Shown here: positions 1-7,948 of the stretch, piece by piece
Layout: each line of letters starts with the position of its first letter
How positions within the stretch are numbered: the stretch's first letter is position 1
Assembly (NCBI GenBank): GCA_963724385.1
Contig: CAVRUJ010000001.1
Span: 1,922,001-1,986,000, forward strand
Length of the DNA stretch: 64,000 nucleotides
From: DASXQK01 sp963724385
GTDB lineage: Bacteria; Pseudomonadota; Alphaproteobacteria; Dongiales; Dongiaceae
Direction: 5' to 3'
Notes under the pieces: model-generated
Seen by the model: the letters and a program-made list of their open reading frames with translations, nothing else
Database searches by the model: none
Told to the model about the DNA's origin: nothing
Made by a program: the position numbers and the translations under genes

Positions 1-243
1 TCCGTGCTCGACCACCGCATGGCCGTCGTCATCCGCGACGCCGCCCTCCATCGCAAGAGCCAGGCCGCGACCAGAAGTGCTTCGGCGAAGAAGATCGCCG
101 AGGCGCCGAAGCTGGCGAGGCCGGGCGGCGGCGGCGAGCGAGGCCCAGACCCTTCACGCGCGGCTGCCTTCACCTCAATCGCCCGCCACGGCACTTCGGA
201 CCAGCAGGCCCAGGCCCTGGCGCGCCTGATAGAAGGAAACTAG
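1..243 (+). CDS. C-terminal end of a phage protein upstream of the capsid gene (partial)
   Basis: The reading frame is open from the first base of the window, so the true start lies to the left; the GTG at position 4 need not be the start. The visible 79 residues are Ala/Arg/Gly-rich with no recognisable domain. The final helical stretch rich in Gln and Ala stops 3 bases before the major capsid gene. A short gene directly upstream of a capsid gene is often a scaffold or head-assembly factor, but that is inference from position only. Confidence 0.5.
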   Translation, partial: SVLDHRMAVVIRDAALHRKSQAATRSASAKKIAEAPKLARPGGGGERGPDPSRAAAFTSIARHGTSDQQAQALARLIEGN

Positions 244-246
244 ACT

Positions 247-1191
247 ATGGCCTTCCCGACCAACACCTTCTCCACCTTTGCCGCCATCGGCATGCGCGAA
301 GACCTCAAGGATTTCATCAGCAATATTTCTCCCACCGACTGCCCCTTCACCAATGCCATGGGCAAGGCGAAGGCGGAGAACACATTCTTCGAATGGCAGA
401 CCGACGCGCTGGCGGCACCCAACACCGGCAACGCCCAGATCGAAGGCGACGACACCTCGATCGCCGCCGTCACGCCCACGGTGCGCGTGGGCAACCGGAC
501 CCAGATCTCCAACGCTTCCGTCGTGCTGTCGCGCACGGAGGAGACGGTCAAAAAGGCCGGCAGGTCTTCCGAGCTCTCCTACCAGATCGTCAAGAAGACC
601 AAGGAGCTGAAGCGCGACATGGAGGCGATCCTGACCGGCAACCAGGCCTCCTCGGCGGGCAGCACCACGACCGCGCGCACGACCGGGAGCCTCGAAGGCT
701 GGATCAAGACCAACAGCTCGCGCGGGGCGGGCGGCGCCAGCGGCGGCTTCTCCGCCGGGGTTGTCTCGGCCGCGACCGACGGGACGCAACGGGCCTTCAA
801 CGAAAGCCTGCTGAAGACGGTGGCGCAGCAGGTCTACAGCGCGGGCGGCGACGCCGACACCCTGATGGTGGGGCCGGCCCAGAAGCAGGTCGTCTCGACC
901 TTCACCGGCAACGTCAACCGCATGCAGGACACTTCCAAGGGCACCTTGGCGACCGCGATCAAGGTCTATGAAAGCGATTTCGGCGACCTGAAGCTGGTCA
1001 CCAACCGCTTCCAGCGCAACCGCACCGCCTTCGTCCTGCAGTCGGACATGTGGCAGCTCGCCTGGCTCGACCCGATCCGGATCGAGGACCTGGCCAAGAC
1101 CGGCGACAGCATGAAGAAGCTGCTGGTGGGCGAATACGGCCTGCTCGCGCGCAACGAGGCGGCCTCGGGCGTGATCGCCGACCTGTCGTAA
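247..1191 (+). CDS. phage major capsid protein, SU10-type (DUF5309 family)
   Basis: This 314-residue protein should form the icosahedral shell of a tailed phage. The N-terminus follows the DUF5309/SU10 capsid pattern: a region around residues 13-35 with 'REDLKDFISNISPTDCPF', then 'FFEWQTDAL' near residue 45 and a conserved C-terminal half with 'KVYESDFGDLKLVTNRF' and 'LDPIRIEDLAKTGDS'. Length is normal for the family. A GAAGGA-like ribosome site lies just upstream of the ATG, inside the end of the preceding gene. It heads a run of same-strand small structural genes. Family assignment is from remembered sequence patterns, not a search. Confidence 0.9.
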   Translation: MAFPTNTFSTFAAIGMREDLKDFISNISPTDCPFTNAMGKAKAENTFFEWQTDALAAPNTGNAQIEGDDTSIAAVTPTVRVGNRTQISNASVVLSRTEETVKKAGRSSELSYQIVKKTKELKRDMEAILTGNQASSAGSTTTARTTGSLEGWIKTNSSRGAGGASGGFSAGVVSAATDGTQRAFNESLLKTVAQQVYSAGGDADTLMVGPAQKQVVSTFTGNVNRMQDTSKGTLATAIKVYESDFGDLKLVTNRFQRNRTAFVLQSDMWQLAWLDPIRIEDLAKTGDSMKKLLVGEYGLLARNEAASGVIADLS

Positions 1192-1221
1192 GCCGCCCTC
1201 CGTCTACGCCCCCACCTGCCA

Positions 1222-1262
1222 CCCCCCTCCCTAACCCTCCCCCGCAAGGGGGGAGGGGACCG
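1222..1262. repeat. GC-rich palindromic intergenic hairpin
   Basis: Between the capsid gene and the next gene, the DNA reads CCCTCCCTAACCCTCCCCC, then GCAA, then GGGGGGAGGGG. This forms a strong stem-loop. It resembles the dispersed REP-type hairpins common in alphaproteobacterial intergenic DNA and lacks a U-run, so it could pause transcription but is not a classical terminator. Confidence 0.6.
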
Positions 1263-1309
1263 GGAAGGAGGGGTGACGCATTCGCCACCCATTCCCAAAG
1301 GAAAATCCC

Positions 1310-1802
1310 ATGGCAACAGAACGGCAGAACGCCGACGGCTCGGTCTCGATCCTGCGGGAGCAGGACCAGCAGGACCTGTGCCGGATCGGCGGCTATGCGG
1401 GGCCCGCGGGCTCGAACATCCCGCGCTACAATTCGGGCGCGATCCTGGAATTCAACGTCGCCGGCGGCACGGACAGCGCGGGCGGCCTGCTTTCCTGGCA
1501 GAACAACCTCGGCTACGACATTCTGATTACAGCATTTCAGTTCGAACGTCACGACTATCGCGGCGGCAGCCTGCACGGCTTCCTTCGGCGCCACGGCGAC
1601 CAGTGGCACGACCTTGTCCAGCAACCTGATGAACGGCCAGGACGTGCATTCCGCCAGCGGCCAGTTCAACGGCGGGGCGCTCTCGGTCAAGGTGCCGGCC
1701 GGGAAGTGGCTCACCGGCTCGACGGCGTCGGGCGCCTCTTCCGGCCTCGTGGGCATGGCGAGCTTTGCCTTCAAGCCGCAGCTCGGGCCGGGCTCGAAGT
1801 AG
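1310..1802 (+). pseudogene. phage head decoration-like/structural protein, frameshifted
   Basis: The first ~75 codons (ATG at 1310, preceded by AAAGGAAAA) read as a small virion protein up to 'NNLGYDILITAFQ'. The frame then degenerates into Arg/Pro-rich shadow sequence, while sensible protein resumes in another frame ('SNVTTIAAAACTASFGAT' ... 'SGLVGMASFAFKPQLGPG') and stops at 1802. Skipping one base near 1541 restores a continuous ~163-residue product. The rebuilt protein resembles small phage proteins found next to SU10-type capsid genes, perhaps shell decoration. The break could be a real mutation, a sequencing error, or less likely a programmed shift; no slippery heptamer is obvious. Confidence 0.6.
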
Positions 1803-1811
1803 GGGCCCGCC

Positions 1812-2183
1812 ATGACCCTCAGGAACACGCCCTTCGCGCCGGCGGGGCCGAACGCGACGGTCTCGCTTTCGGCCGGGCCGACCCCGGCCGCCGTGCAGTT
1901 CGACAACATCCTGCCGCCCGCCCAGGCGCCGACGGGCAATCCCGCCCAAGCGCCGCGCCGGCGCGCCGGGACGGTGCACGTGGTCAATGCCGGGCCCGGA
2001 ACCGCCTTCGTCGAGCTCATAGGCGCCAACCAGCAGAACCCCGCCAGTGCTGCGAGCAGCCTTCCGCTGCTGGCGAACAGTGAGCGCATCTTCGCCACGG
2101 GGGGTGCCGACTTCCTCGCGGCGGTCACGGCGGCGGGCGGGAGCGCCCAGCTCTACGCGACGCCGGGCGAAGGCGGCATCTAG
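1812..2183 (+). CDS. small phage structural protein, unknown
   Basis: A 123-residue protein in the capsid gene run, starting 9 bases after the preceding frame ends. It is rich in Ala, Pro and Gly, with a beta-type central part ('GTVHVVNAGPGTAFVELIG' near residues 53-71) and no Cys. There is no signal peptide or membrane segment. Its position suggests a head or head-tail accessory protein; I do not recognise the family. Confidence 0.65.
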   Translation: MTLRNTPFAPAGPNATVSLSAGPTPAAVQFDNILPPAQAPTGNPAQAPRRRAGTVHVVNAGPGTAFVELIGANQQNPASAASSLPLLANSERIFATGGADFLAAVTAAGGSAQLYATPGEGGI

Positions 2184-2209
2184 CCAACCCCACAAGAGGA
2201 GACGAGACC

Positions 2210-2863
2210 ATGGTTTCACTCACCCCCGTCGAGGTCCACGGACCCGACATGCACGGCTTCCCCGACGAAGGCTCCTACTACTGCGTCCAGAATGCCCAGA
2301 CGGGCATCGCCACGGGCGCCACCACCAACGCCTTCGCGGACACCAACCCCTTCATCGCCATCTACAACAAGGACGTTCCGGGCGGGAAGAACATCTACCT
2401 CGACTTCCTCGCCCTCATCGCCACGGCGCCCGGCACGGCGGGCACCGCGCTCCTGGCCGCGGCACAGGTTGACCTCGCGGTCGATCGCTACAGCTCGGGC
2501 GGCAGCGACCTGACGGCCGCCATCAACAACGTCCATGGCGGCAAGGGCAACGCTTCCATCGCCAAGGTCCGAGCCGGCAACATCACCGCCTCGGCCAAGA
2601 CCGCGGCGGCGCGCATGCTGGTCGGCCAGCGCCTGCTGCTGCCGGCGATCCCGGTCGCCAACGACACGGCGATCCTGAAGTTCGGGGGCGTCGACGCGCC
2701 GTTGATCCTGGAGAAGCAGGTCAACACTTTCAGCCTCCAGCAGGTGCCGAAGGTCGTGATCCCGCCGCTTGGATCCTGCCTCATCCATATCTGGCTGCCG
2801 AGCCAATCGGGGGCGGCGAGCTTCATCCCGGAGATGGGCTGGGTCGAGCGGACAGGCGAGTAG
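2210..2863 (+). CDS. phage virion protein, unknown
   Basis: A 217-residue protein with a good ribosome site (AGAGGAGACGAGACC then ATG). The sequence is mostly beta-prone, with 'NPFIAIYNKD' near residue 46 and a C-terminal part 'VPKVVIPPLGSCLIHIWLPSQ' that looks like a beta-sandwich virion protein. It lies in the same-strand capsid block and is followed 22 bases later by a small conserved phage gene. The exact virion role is not evident. Confidence 0.7.
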   Translation: MVSLTPVEVHGPDMHGFPDEGSYYCVQNAQTGIATGATTNAFADTNPFIAIYNKDVPGGKNIYLDFLALIATAPGTAGTALLAAAQVDLAVDRYSSGGSDLTAAINNVHGGKGNASIAKVRAGNITASAKTAAARMLVGQRLLLPAIPVANDTAILKFGGVDAPLILEKQVNTFSLQQVPKVVIPPLGSCLIHIWLPSQSGAASFIPEMGWVERTGE

Positions 2864-2885
2864 CGGCAGGAATGGCGCGGGGGCA

Positions 2886-3212
2886 ATGACCGAGAAGCGC
2901 CTGATCGAAGTGCAGCCGGACGGCATCGTCGAATGGCTGCACTTCGACACGGGCACCGGCGATTTCGCCATCGAACGGGTGCAGGACGTGGAGCCGGTGC
3001 TGGAAGCGAACAAGGCCGCGGCGAACGCGGGCGACGGCTACTCGCCCTCGCGCGAGCTCAGGGAAGTGGCCGAGATCCCGATGATCGTCGCGCTCAAGTG
3101 GAAAGAGGAGCGGGGAGTGGACGTGTTCAACCGCGACCACTGGCCGGCGGTGAAGAAGCTGCTCCGGGACCCGGAGTGGCGGTATCTCAGGACTTCGCCG
3201 GGGCGGATTTAG
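2886..3212 (+). CDS. small conserved phage head-region protein
   Basis: A 108-residue acidic protein. The ATG at 2886 is preferred because the protein pattern begins there ('MTEKRLIEVQPDGIVEWLH') and the upstream extension is low-complexity. The pattern of a short N-terminal strand, 'VQDVEPVLEANKAA', 'IPMIVALKWKEERGVDVFN' and a final 'LLRDPEWRYLRTSPGRI' matches a small protein that commonly accompanies podovirus head genes. No biochemical role is known to me. It is the last gene before the repeat-bounded insertion at 3.2-4.7 kb. Confidence 0.75.
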   Translation: MTEKRLIEVQPDGIVEWLHFDTGTGDFAIERVQDVEPVLEANKAAANAGDGYSPSRELREVAEIPMIVALKWKEERGVDVFNRDHWPAVKKLLRDPEWRYLRTSPGRI

Positions 3213-3241
3213 GGCCCGAGAGTCGGCAGGAAGAAGAGAGA

Positions 3242-3434
3242 ACCACAGAGACACAGAGGCACAGAGGAGAAAAAAGCAACCCCAAGGGACCGCGAGCCGG
3301 CTCAGGCGTTGTCTCTGACTCTCGCGCTTTTGCTGTTCTGCCGCTCAATCGTTATTCCCGCGAAGCTTGTCCCCACGCAGGCGGGGAGCGGGAATCCAGC
3401 TTCGGAATGGACCCCCGCTTCCGCGGGGGTGACG
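3242..3434. repeat. composite repeat, left copy bracketing the VOC/SnoaL genes
   Basis: The element starts CCACAGAGACACAGAGG, runs through an A-rich piece and a CTCTGACTCTCGCGC arm, and ends in a dispersed-type hairpin (ATTCCCGCG ... GCGGGAATCCAGC ... CCCCCGCTTCCGCGGGGGTGACGA). The same order of blocks is present at 4455-4622. Together they bracket two minus-strand genes of non-phage type. A shorter degenerate piece of the first block recurs at about 3520-3560. Confidence 0.7.
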
Positions 3435-3599
3435 ATTTAAGCGAGGATGGCCGGGTTGATCCGCGGAACAAGTCCGCGGACGGCCATGACGGCCTCTTGG
3501 AGTACCAGCGACGACTCTGAACACAGAGGCGTCATGGAGACACAGAGAAGAGAGAAGATAGTAGCGACGCGGGCTGTTGCCGCTATCCGTGCGTCTCGC
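3435..3599. other. intergenic, no gene seen; second short hairpin repeat
   Basis: This stretch holds a GATGGCCGGGT ... GGACGGCCATGACG palindrome typical of dispersed intergenic repeats, then a degenerate CACAGAG block, and ends at the stop codon of the minus-strand SnoaL-like gene. No open frame here is supported. Confidence 0.5.
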
Positions 3600-3959
3600 C
3601 TAAGTGACGGAATATCGATCGATCACCCAGAGCCAGCTTCCGTTGCTCTGCCGCCGGGCGACCTCGGAGGTCACGTCGCCATCGGGAAGGCGCGTCGAGG
3701 TGAGAGCGAGGTCGCCGCAGATCAAGGCCGGCCGCTGCTGCCCCATCGCAAATTTTCGTCCCGCAGCGACGATCTCGACATAGAAGGCACGAATGGCCTC
3801 TTTGCCTCGGATGAGCCGTCCGCCGCCGCAGTCGATCACCGCGTTGGGTTCGAACAATGCGGTCATGCCATCAACGTCGCCGGCGTTCTGTCTCGATACC
3901 AGGAGGCGCTCGAGGTCCTGGGGATCGTGGACCGACTCTCGCCCGTTTCGATCGTTCAT
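3600..3959 (-). CDS. SnoaL-like/DUF4440 small-molecule enzyme-fold protein
   Basis: A 119-residue alpha+beta protein of the NTF2-like/SnoaL fold: an N-terminal helix with 'DLERLLVSRQNAGDVDGMTALFEPNAVIDCGGG', then 'RGKEAIRAFYVEIVAAG', then paired strands ending 'NGSWLWVIDRYSV'. Such proteins act as ketosteroid-isomerase-type enzymes or unknown small-molecule binders; no specific reaction can be assigned. It overlaps the upstream VOC gene by 4 bases (ATGA), so the two are probably co-translated. It runs opposite to the phage genes and is not a virion component. Confidence 0.8.
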   Translation of the reverse strand: MNDRNGRESVHDPQDLERLLVSRQNAGDVDGMTALFEPNAVIDCGGGRLIRGKEAIRAFYVEIVAAGRKFAMGQQRPALICGDLALTSTRLPDGDVTSEVARRQSNGSWLWVIDRYSVT

Positions 3960-4357
3960 GACGATGCCCGACGCGAGGCACTGCCGCCATAAGGCCGGGT
4001 GATGACTTCCAGGTAGTGGCCATCGGGGTCGAGGAAGTAGACACCCCGCCCGCCGTCGTTGCGGTTGATCTCGCCTGCGCGTTGGCGCATGGGGTCCGCC
4101 CAGTGTTCAAGCCCACGCTCGCGGATTCGGCCGAGAACGGCGTCAAAATCCGCCTCGCCGATCAGGAAGGCGTAGTGCTGCGGGCGGATCGGGCCTTCGG
4201 CATCGGCGAAGTCGAGAGAGACCCCATTGTCGAGTTCCACCACGTCAAAATGGGCGAAGCGAGTCGGCGCGGGCCGACCCAGCATCTCGGCCAGGAACCG
4301 AGCGGACTTCGCCTGGTCGGACGACCAGACGATGGTGTGATTGAGTTGAGCAGCCAT
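3956..4357 (-). CDS. VOC-family (glyoxalase/bleomycin-resistance fold) protein
   Basis: A 133-residue single VOC module: 'LNHTIVWSSDQAKSARFLAEMLG' (first beta-alpha unit with the metal-ligand His), 'HYAFLIGEADFDAVLGRIRERG' and 'GRGVYFLDPDGHYLEVITRPYG' (the DPDGH.LE metal-binding end). Members are metal-dependent lyases, dioxygenases or drug-binding proteins; substrate unknown. It is the promoter-proximal gene of a two-gene operon with the SnoaL-like gene, both bracketed by composite repeats inside phage structural DNA, which suggests acquired cargo. Confidence 0.85.
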   Translation of the reverse strand: MAAQLNHTIVWSSDQAKSARFLAEMLGRPAPTRFAHFDVVELDNGVSLDFADAEGPIRPQHYAFLIGEADFDAVLGRIRERGLEHWADPMRQRAGEINRNDGGRGVYFLDPDGHYLEVITRPYGGSASRRASS

Positions 4358-4454
4358 GCCGTGGTCCTCGTCGATTGCGCCATCACCGTCAGTTAGGTGG
4401 GGACGCCGCCGGATTCAACCGACCACAGCCAAAGTACGACGTTCGAACGCGGAG

Positions 4455-4675
4455 CCACAAAGACACGAGAGAAGAAAAAAGCAAACATGAGGGGACCGCA
4501 AGGCGGCCCCAGGAGTTTTCTCTGTCTCTCGTGCCTTTGTGGTTCTGCCGCTTAATCGTCATTCCCGCGACAGCGGGAATCCAGCTTTGGAATGGACCTC
4601 CGCTTCCGCGGAGGTGACGAAAGGGATGGACCCCCGCTCCCCGCCAGCGCAGGGACAAGCTCCGCGGGGGTGACG
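4455..4675. repeat. composite repeat, right copy bracketing the VOC/SnoaL genes
   Basis: CCACAAAGACACGAGAGA (4455-4472) pairs with TCTCTCGTGCCTTTGTGG (4525-4542) to form a long imperfect hairpin. It is followed by the ATTCCCGCGACAGCGGGAAT hairpin block and a GGACCTCCGCTTCCGCGGAGGTGACGA arm to 4622, then a further partial copy to 4675. Block order matches 3242-3434 in direct orientation. Confidence 0.75.
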
Positions 4676-4742
4676 AGTTGGGTGTGGCTTCCCACCCGAG
4701 CGCCTCTCTGTTCATCTCAATAACTGCCAAAGCGAGCGGCCC

Positions 4743-5654
4743 ATGGCAATCGCGACCTACAGCGACCTGCAGGCGGCGATCGCGAATTACCTGGCGCGCC
4801 CCGGCGACACGCTCGTTTCAACGCCGGCGCCGGACTTCGTGACCCTGGCGGAGAGCCGGATCGCCTATGGCGGGGATCTGCCCTATGCCTGCCGGCCGTT
4901 GCGCATCCGGGCGATGGAGAGCGTGGCGACGTTGATCACGGGCCAGGTGGTGTCGGGCGGCACCTCGACCGGATCGGCCAACGCGCTAGCCGTGGCGCCA
5001 TCGCCCGCGCCGGCCAACGCGCCGGGCAGCGTGGTCGATTTCGTCGGCGGTTTCTCGAACACCGGGGCGGCGACCTTCGATGCCGGGAGCGGCGCGCTCG
5101 CGATCAAGAAGGGCGTCCCCCAGGCCGATGTCGTGGCGGGGGACATCGTCGCCGGTGGGGCCTATGAGCTCTACTGCGACGGCACGGTCTGGAACCTGGT
5201 GCCGCCGGGGGGCGTGCCGCTGCCGGCGGGCTATCTCGAGATCCGCTCGATCTATCTCCAGACGAGCCCGCCCGCGAAGCTCTCGCCGGTGGCGCCCGAG
5301 ACCATCGATTCGACCTGGCTATCGGCCGGGCCCGACCAGCCGCTGGTCTATGCGCTCGACGGCGACTGCATCCGCTTCGCCCCGCCGGCCGATGCGGCCT
5401 ATGCCGTGCGCATGAGCTTCTACAAGAAGTTCGGCGCGCTGGCCTCGGCCACGAACTGGCTGATGACCAACAAGCCGGACGCCTATCTCTACGGCGCGCT
5501 GCTGGAGGCCGCGATCTATTTCGGCAACGACGAGGACGCCCAGAAGTTCTACGGGCTCTATTCCTCGGCCGTGAACGGGCTGCAGGCGGCCAATGCCGCG
5601 GACCGCTACAGCGGCGGCGCGCTGCAGATGCGCTCGGACGTGGCGGGGGCCTGA
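4743..5654 (+). CDS. phage head-tail adaptor protein with inserted tail-fibre-type module
   Basis: The N-terminal ~60 residues ('YSDLQAAIANYLARPGD' ... 'FVTLAESRI' ... 'LRIRAMES') and the part from residue 160 on ('LPAGYLEIRSIYL' ... 'KKFGAL' ... 'WLMTNKPDAYLYGALLEAAIYFGND') fit the podovirus adaptor that joins portal to tail. Residues ~67-155 interrupt that fold with a beta-rich module ('VVDFVGGFSNTGAATFDAG' ... 'GGAYELYCDGTVWNLVPP') of the kind seen in tail fibres, and close to residues 85-159 of the fibre at 23615. Its stop overlaps the next start (TGATG). 303 residues is long for the family because of the insert. Confidence 0.8.
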   Translation: MAIATYSDLQAAIANYLARPGDTLVSTPAPDFVTLAESRIAYGGDLPYACRPLRIRAMESVATLITGQVVSGGTSTGSANALAVAPSPAPANAPGSVVDFVGGFSNTGAATFDAGSGALAIKKGVPQADVVAGDIVAGGAYELYCDGTVWNLVPPGGVPLPAGYLEIRSIYLQTSPPAKLSPVAPETIDSTWLSAGPDQPLVYALDGDCIRFAPPADAAYAVRMSFYKKFGALASATNWLMTNKPDAYLYGALLEAAIYFGNDEDAQKFYGLYSSAVNGLQAANAADRYSGGALQMRSDVAGA

Positions 5655-7126
5655 TGCTGATCCCCGTCGGACCCTGGACGCCCGACACGCCGGACCTGGC
5701 CTCGGAAGGATCGCTGGAGGCGCTCAACTGCTTCCCGGCCTCGAAGAGCTACCGGCCGTTCCCGAGCTTCGCGGCGCTGACGGCGGCGGCGGATGCCAGG
5801 ATCCAGGGTGCCTTCTTCGCCCGGGCCTCGAACGGGACGGGCCTGTTGCTCGTCGGCACGGTGGACAAGCTCTACTCGGTCAACGGCGCGGCGCTCGCCG
5901 ACGTTTCGCGGGTGGCGGGTGGTGCCTATGCCTGCCCCTCCGACGGGCTGTGGGACTTCAAGCAGTTCGCCAACATCGTCTATGCCCAGAACGGCGTGGA
6001 CGCGATGCAGCAGTTCAACATCGACAGCGACAGCAATTTCTCGGCCGCCGGCGGCTCCCCGCCCATCGCCAAATACGGCACCGTGGTTGGCCGGTTCTTC
6101 ATGACCGGCAACCAGGGCAGCGCGCGTAATCGCCTGCAATGGGGGCCGATCGACAACGCGGGTTCCTGGGCATCCTCCCAGGTTACCCAAGCGAGCCAGC
6201 AGGACCTCTCCGACGGCGGCTGGGTCCAGGGCCTCACCAGCTTCGACCTCGGCTGCACCATCTTCCAGGAATTCGCGGTCAGGGCCGGGCAATATGTCGG
6301 CGTGCCGGACATCTTCCAGTTCCGCAAGATCGCGGACAACATCGGGCTCACCATCCCGGGCAGCCTGGCCACATACAAGGAGCGGACGTTCTTCTGCGAC
6401 CGGTCGGGCTTCTATGTCGTGCTCTATGGCACGGTCATCGAGCCGATCGGCCAGGAGCGGGTGAACAACTGGTTCTGGGGCCTGCTCGACCAGTCCCAGC
6501 TGCCGCGGGTCTGCTCGGCCATCGACCAGGTGAACCAGCTCTACGCGGTCGCCTTTCCCGACGCGAACGCCAGCAACGGGAACCCCAACAACATCCTGCT
6601 CTACAACTGGGCGGTCGACCGCTGGGCGCATCTGAACGGGCTCGCCATCGAGCTGATGTTCTCGGGCGCCACCCAGCAGGCCTGGACCATCGAGCAGCTG
6701 AGCGCCGCCTATGGCGCGATCGAGAACATCCCGTTCCCCTTCGACAGCCAGGTGTGGACCGGCATCGCGCACCGCCTGATCGGCGCCGCGGACGCCACGC
6801 ACAGGGTCGGCTTCTTCAACGGCGCGGCCATGGCGGCGACGGTGGACACGATCGAGGCGGCGCCGGGCGCGGGCAGGCTGGTGAGGGTGCGCGGCGCCCG
6901 GCCGCTGGTGGACGGCGGCGCGCCGCAGATGCAGCTCGGAGCCCGCAACCGGCAGATGGACGCGGTCGCATTCGGGCCTGCGGTTCCGGTCAACGGGCTC
7001 GGGACCTGCGCATTCAACCAGGCGGCGCGCTATGTGCGGGGCAGGATCACGACCGCGGCCGGGGCGAGCTGGAACCACATCATCGGGATCGACGACCTCG
7101 ACATCCGGCCCGAGGGAAGGTTCTAG
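5654..7126 (+). CDS. P22 gp10-like tail hub / packaged-DNA stabilisation protein
   Basis: A 490-residue protein beginning with the typical 'PVGPWTPDTPDLASEGSLEALNCFPAS' start and containing repeated beta-propeller-like blades ('GTGLLLVGTVDKLYSV', 'WDFKQFANIVYAQNG', 'YGTVVGRFFMTG', 'FDLGCTIFQEFAVRAGQYVG', 'ERTFFCDRSGFYVV', 'NILLYNWAVDRWAHL'). In P22-like phages this protein seals the portal and anchors the needle or tailspikes. The start overlaps the adaptor stop by one base, so translation is probably coupled. Its stop codon falls in the left arm of the downstream inverted repeat at 7123. Confidence 0.8.
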   Translation: MLIPVGPWTPDTPDLASEGSLEALNCFPASKSYRPFPSFAALTAAADARIQGAFFARASNGTGLLLVGTVDKLYSVNGAALADVSRVAGGAYACPSDGLWDFKQFANIVYAQNGVDAMQQFNIDSDSNFSAAGGSPPIAKYGTVVGRFFMTGNQGSARNRLQWGPIDNAGSWASSQVTQASQQDLSDGGWVQGLTSFDLGCTIFQEFAVRAGQYVGVPDIFQFRKIADNIGLTIPGSLATYKERTFFCDRSGFYVVLYGTVIEPIGQERVNNWFWGLLDQSQLPRVCSAIDQVNQLYAVAFPDANASNGNPNNILLYNWAVDRWAHLNGLAIELMFSGATQQAWTIEQLSAAYGAIENIPFPFDSQVWTGIAHRLIGAADATHRVGFFNGAAMAATVDTIEAAPGAGRLVRVRGARPLVDGGAPQMQLGARNRQMDAVAFGPAVPVNGLGTCAFNQAARYVRGRITTAAGASWNHIIGIDDLDIRPEGRF

Positions 7127-7228
7127 AGCATGTCTCGATCCAATCGAATCGGAACATGCTCTAGATTCCTTAGTCTGGTCGCATTTTCTGCGCCGAACCG
7201 GTGCCCACTTCGGCGGAAAATGCTCTAG
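7123..7228. repeat. paired inverted repeats abutting tail genes
   Basis: Two adjacent palindromes. CTAGAGCATGT (7123-7133) pairs with ACATGCTCTAG (7154-7164). GCATTTTCTGC (7181-7191) pairs with GCGGAAAATGC (7213-7223) around a GAACCGGTGCCCACTTCGG core, then CTCTAG. This is the GAGCAT...ATGCTC type of dispersed repeat seen in many alphaproteobacterial genomes. It contains the stop of the upstream tail gene and ends at the GTG start of the next one. Confidence 0.75.
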
Positions 7229-7575
7229 TGGCGACCGGCTACCAGGGCCTGGACCATCCCCCGCCGGTGCCGGGCCAGCCGGCGCTGGCCGCCTGGCTCG
7301 CAAGGGTCGTCGCGATCCTGAACGGAGCGGTCGGCGGGAACCTGAACGCGACGCTCGGCGTGACGCTCGCCGCCAACGCCGGAAGCACCGTGGTCAACGA
7401 CCCGCGCCTCAGCGGAACGAGCTACATCGGCTTCTGTCCCTTGACCGGCAATGCCGCGGCCGAAATCGCCGGCGGCGGGCTCTACGTTTCCTCCCAGGGC
7501 GCCAGGACGATGACGCTCGCCCATGCCAACAATGCCGAGACCGACCGCAAGTTCCTCCTGCTCATCATCGGGTAG
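7228..7575 (+). CDS. small phage tail-region protein (intact copy)
   Basis: A 115-residue protein; GTG at 7228 is chosen because upstream codons lie in the inverted repeat. The N-terminus is Pro-rich ('GLDHPPPVPGQPALAAWLARVVAILN') and the C-terminal half is beta-rich ('SYIGFCPLTGNAAAEIAGG' ... 'DRKFLLLIIG'). The C-terminal ~55 residues recur almost unchanged at 9717-9880, beyond an inserted EAL gene. Function unknown; it lies among tail genes. The repeat at its 5' end may have replaced the original start region. Confidence 0.65.
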   Translation: MATGYQGLDHPPPVPGQPALAAWLARVVAILNGAVGGNLNATLGVTLAANAGSTVVNDPRLSGTSYIGFCPLTGNAAAEIAGGGLYVSSQGARTMTLAHANNAETDRKFLLLIIG

Positions 7576-7579
7576 AACC

Positions 7580-7708
7580 ATGAACTCCGGCATCGCCCTC
7601 ATGATGCAATCCGCGGCGCCGCCTCCTTCCCCGATCAAGGCGGGCGTGGACGGCGGGGTCGGGGCTGGGGATTTGGGGCAAAGCGGCGGCAAACCGAAGA
7701 GCAAGTAG
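7580..7708 (+). pseudogene. internally deleted copy of the phage gene at 9885
   Basis: A 42-codon frame starting 4 bases after the preceding stop. Its first 13 codons ('MNSGIALMMQSAAP') match the start of the 166-residue gene at 9885, and its last ~20 codons ('GVGAGDLGQSGGKPKSK') match that gene's end. About 370 bases of the middle are missing. It is best read as the remnant left by the duplication that flanks the EAL gene, although a short peptide could still be made. Confidence 0.6.
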
Positions 7709-7948
7709 TCCGAGGTTGGAAACTATTGCTGAGCCGTGCACTCACAAATTTGCCTTGTCTGCTTTACCCCCGAAATCGGACAACCGTGCAGCGGTGGATT
7801 CAGCTCTGCTTTGTGCCAACTGCAGACATGTGGACGGTCCGCCCTCGGCCAACCCTTCGACCGTCGCATGCATACCGGGATCATTGCTGGTTGGAGGCAG
7901 CGCATGTAGGCCTCAGAAGTAGGCGAAAAGCAGATTCCGGACCGTTCA
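7709..7948. other. intergenic stretch downstream of the EAL gene, nothing seen
   Basis: About 240 bases between the deleted phage gene and the stop of the minus-strand EAL gene. Frames that cross it run into the EAL gene antisense and show no protein pattern. No terminator or repeat is evident. Confidence 0.4.
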
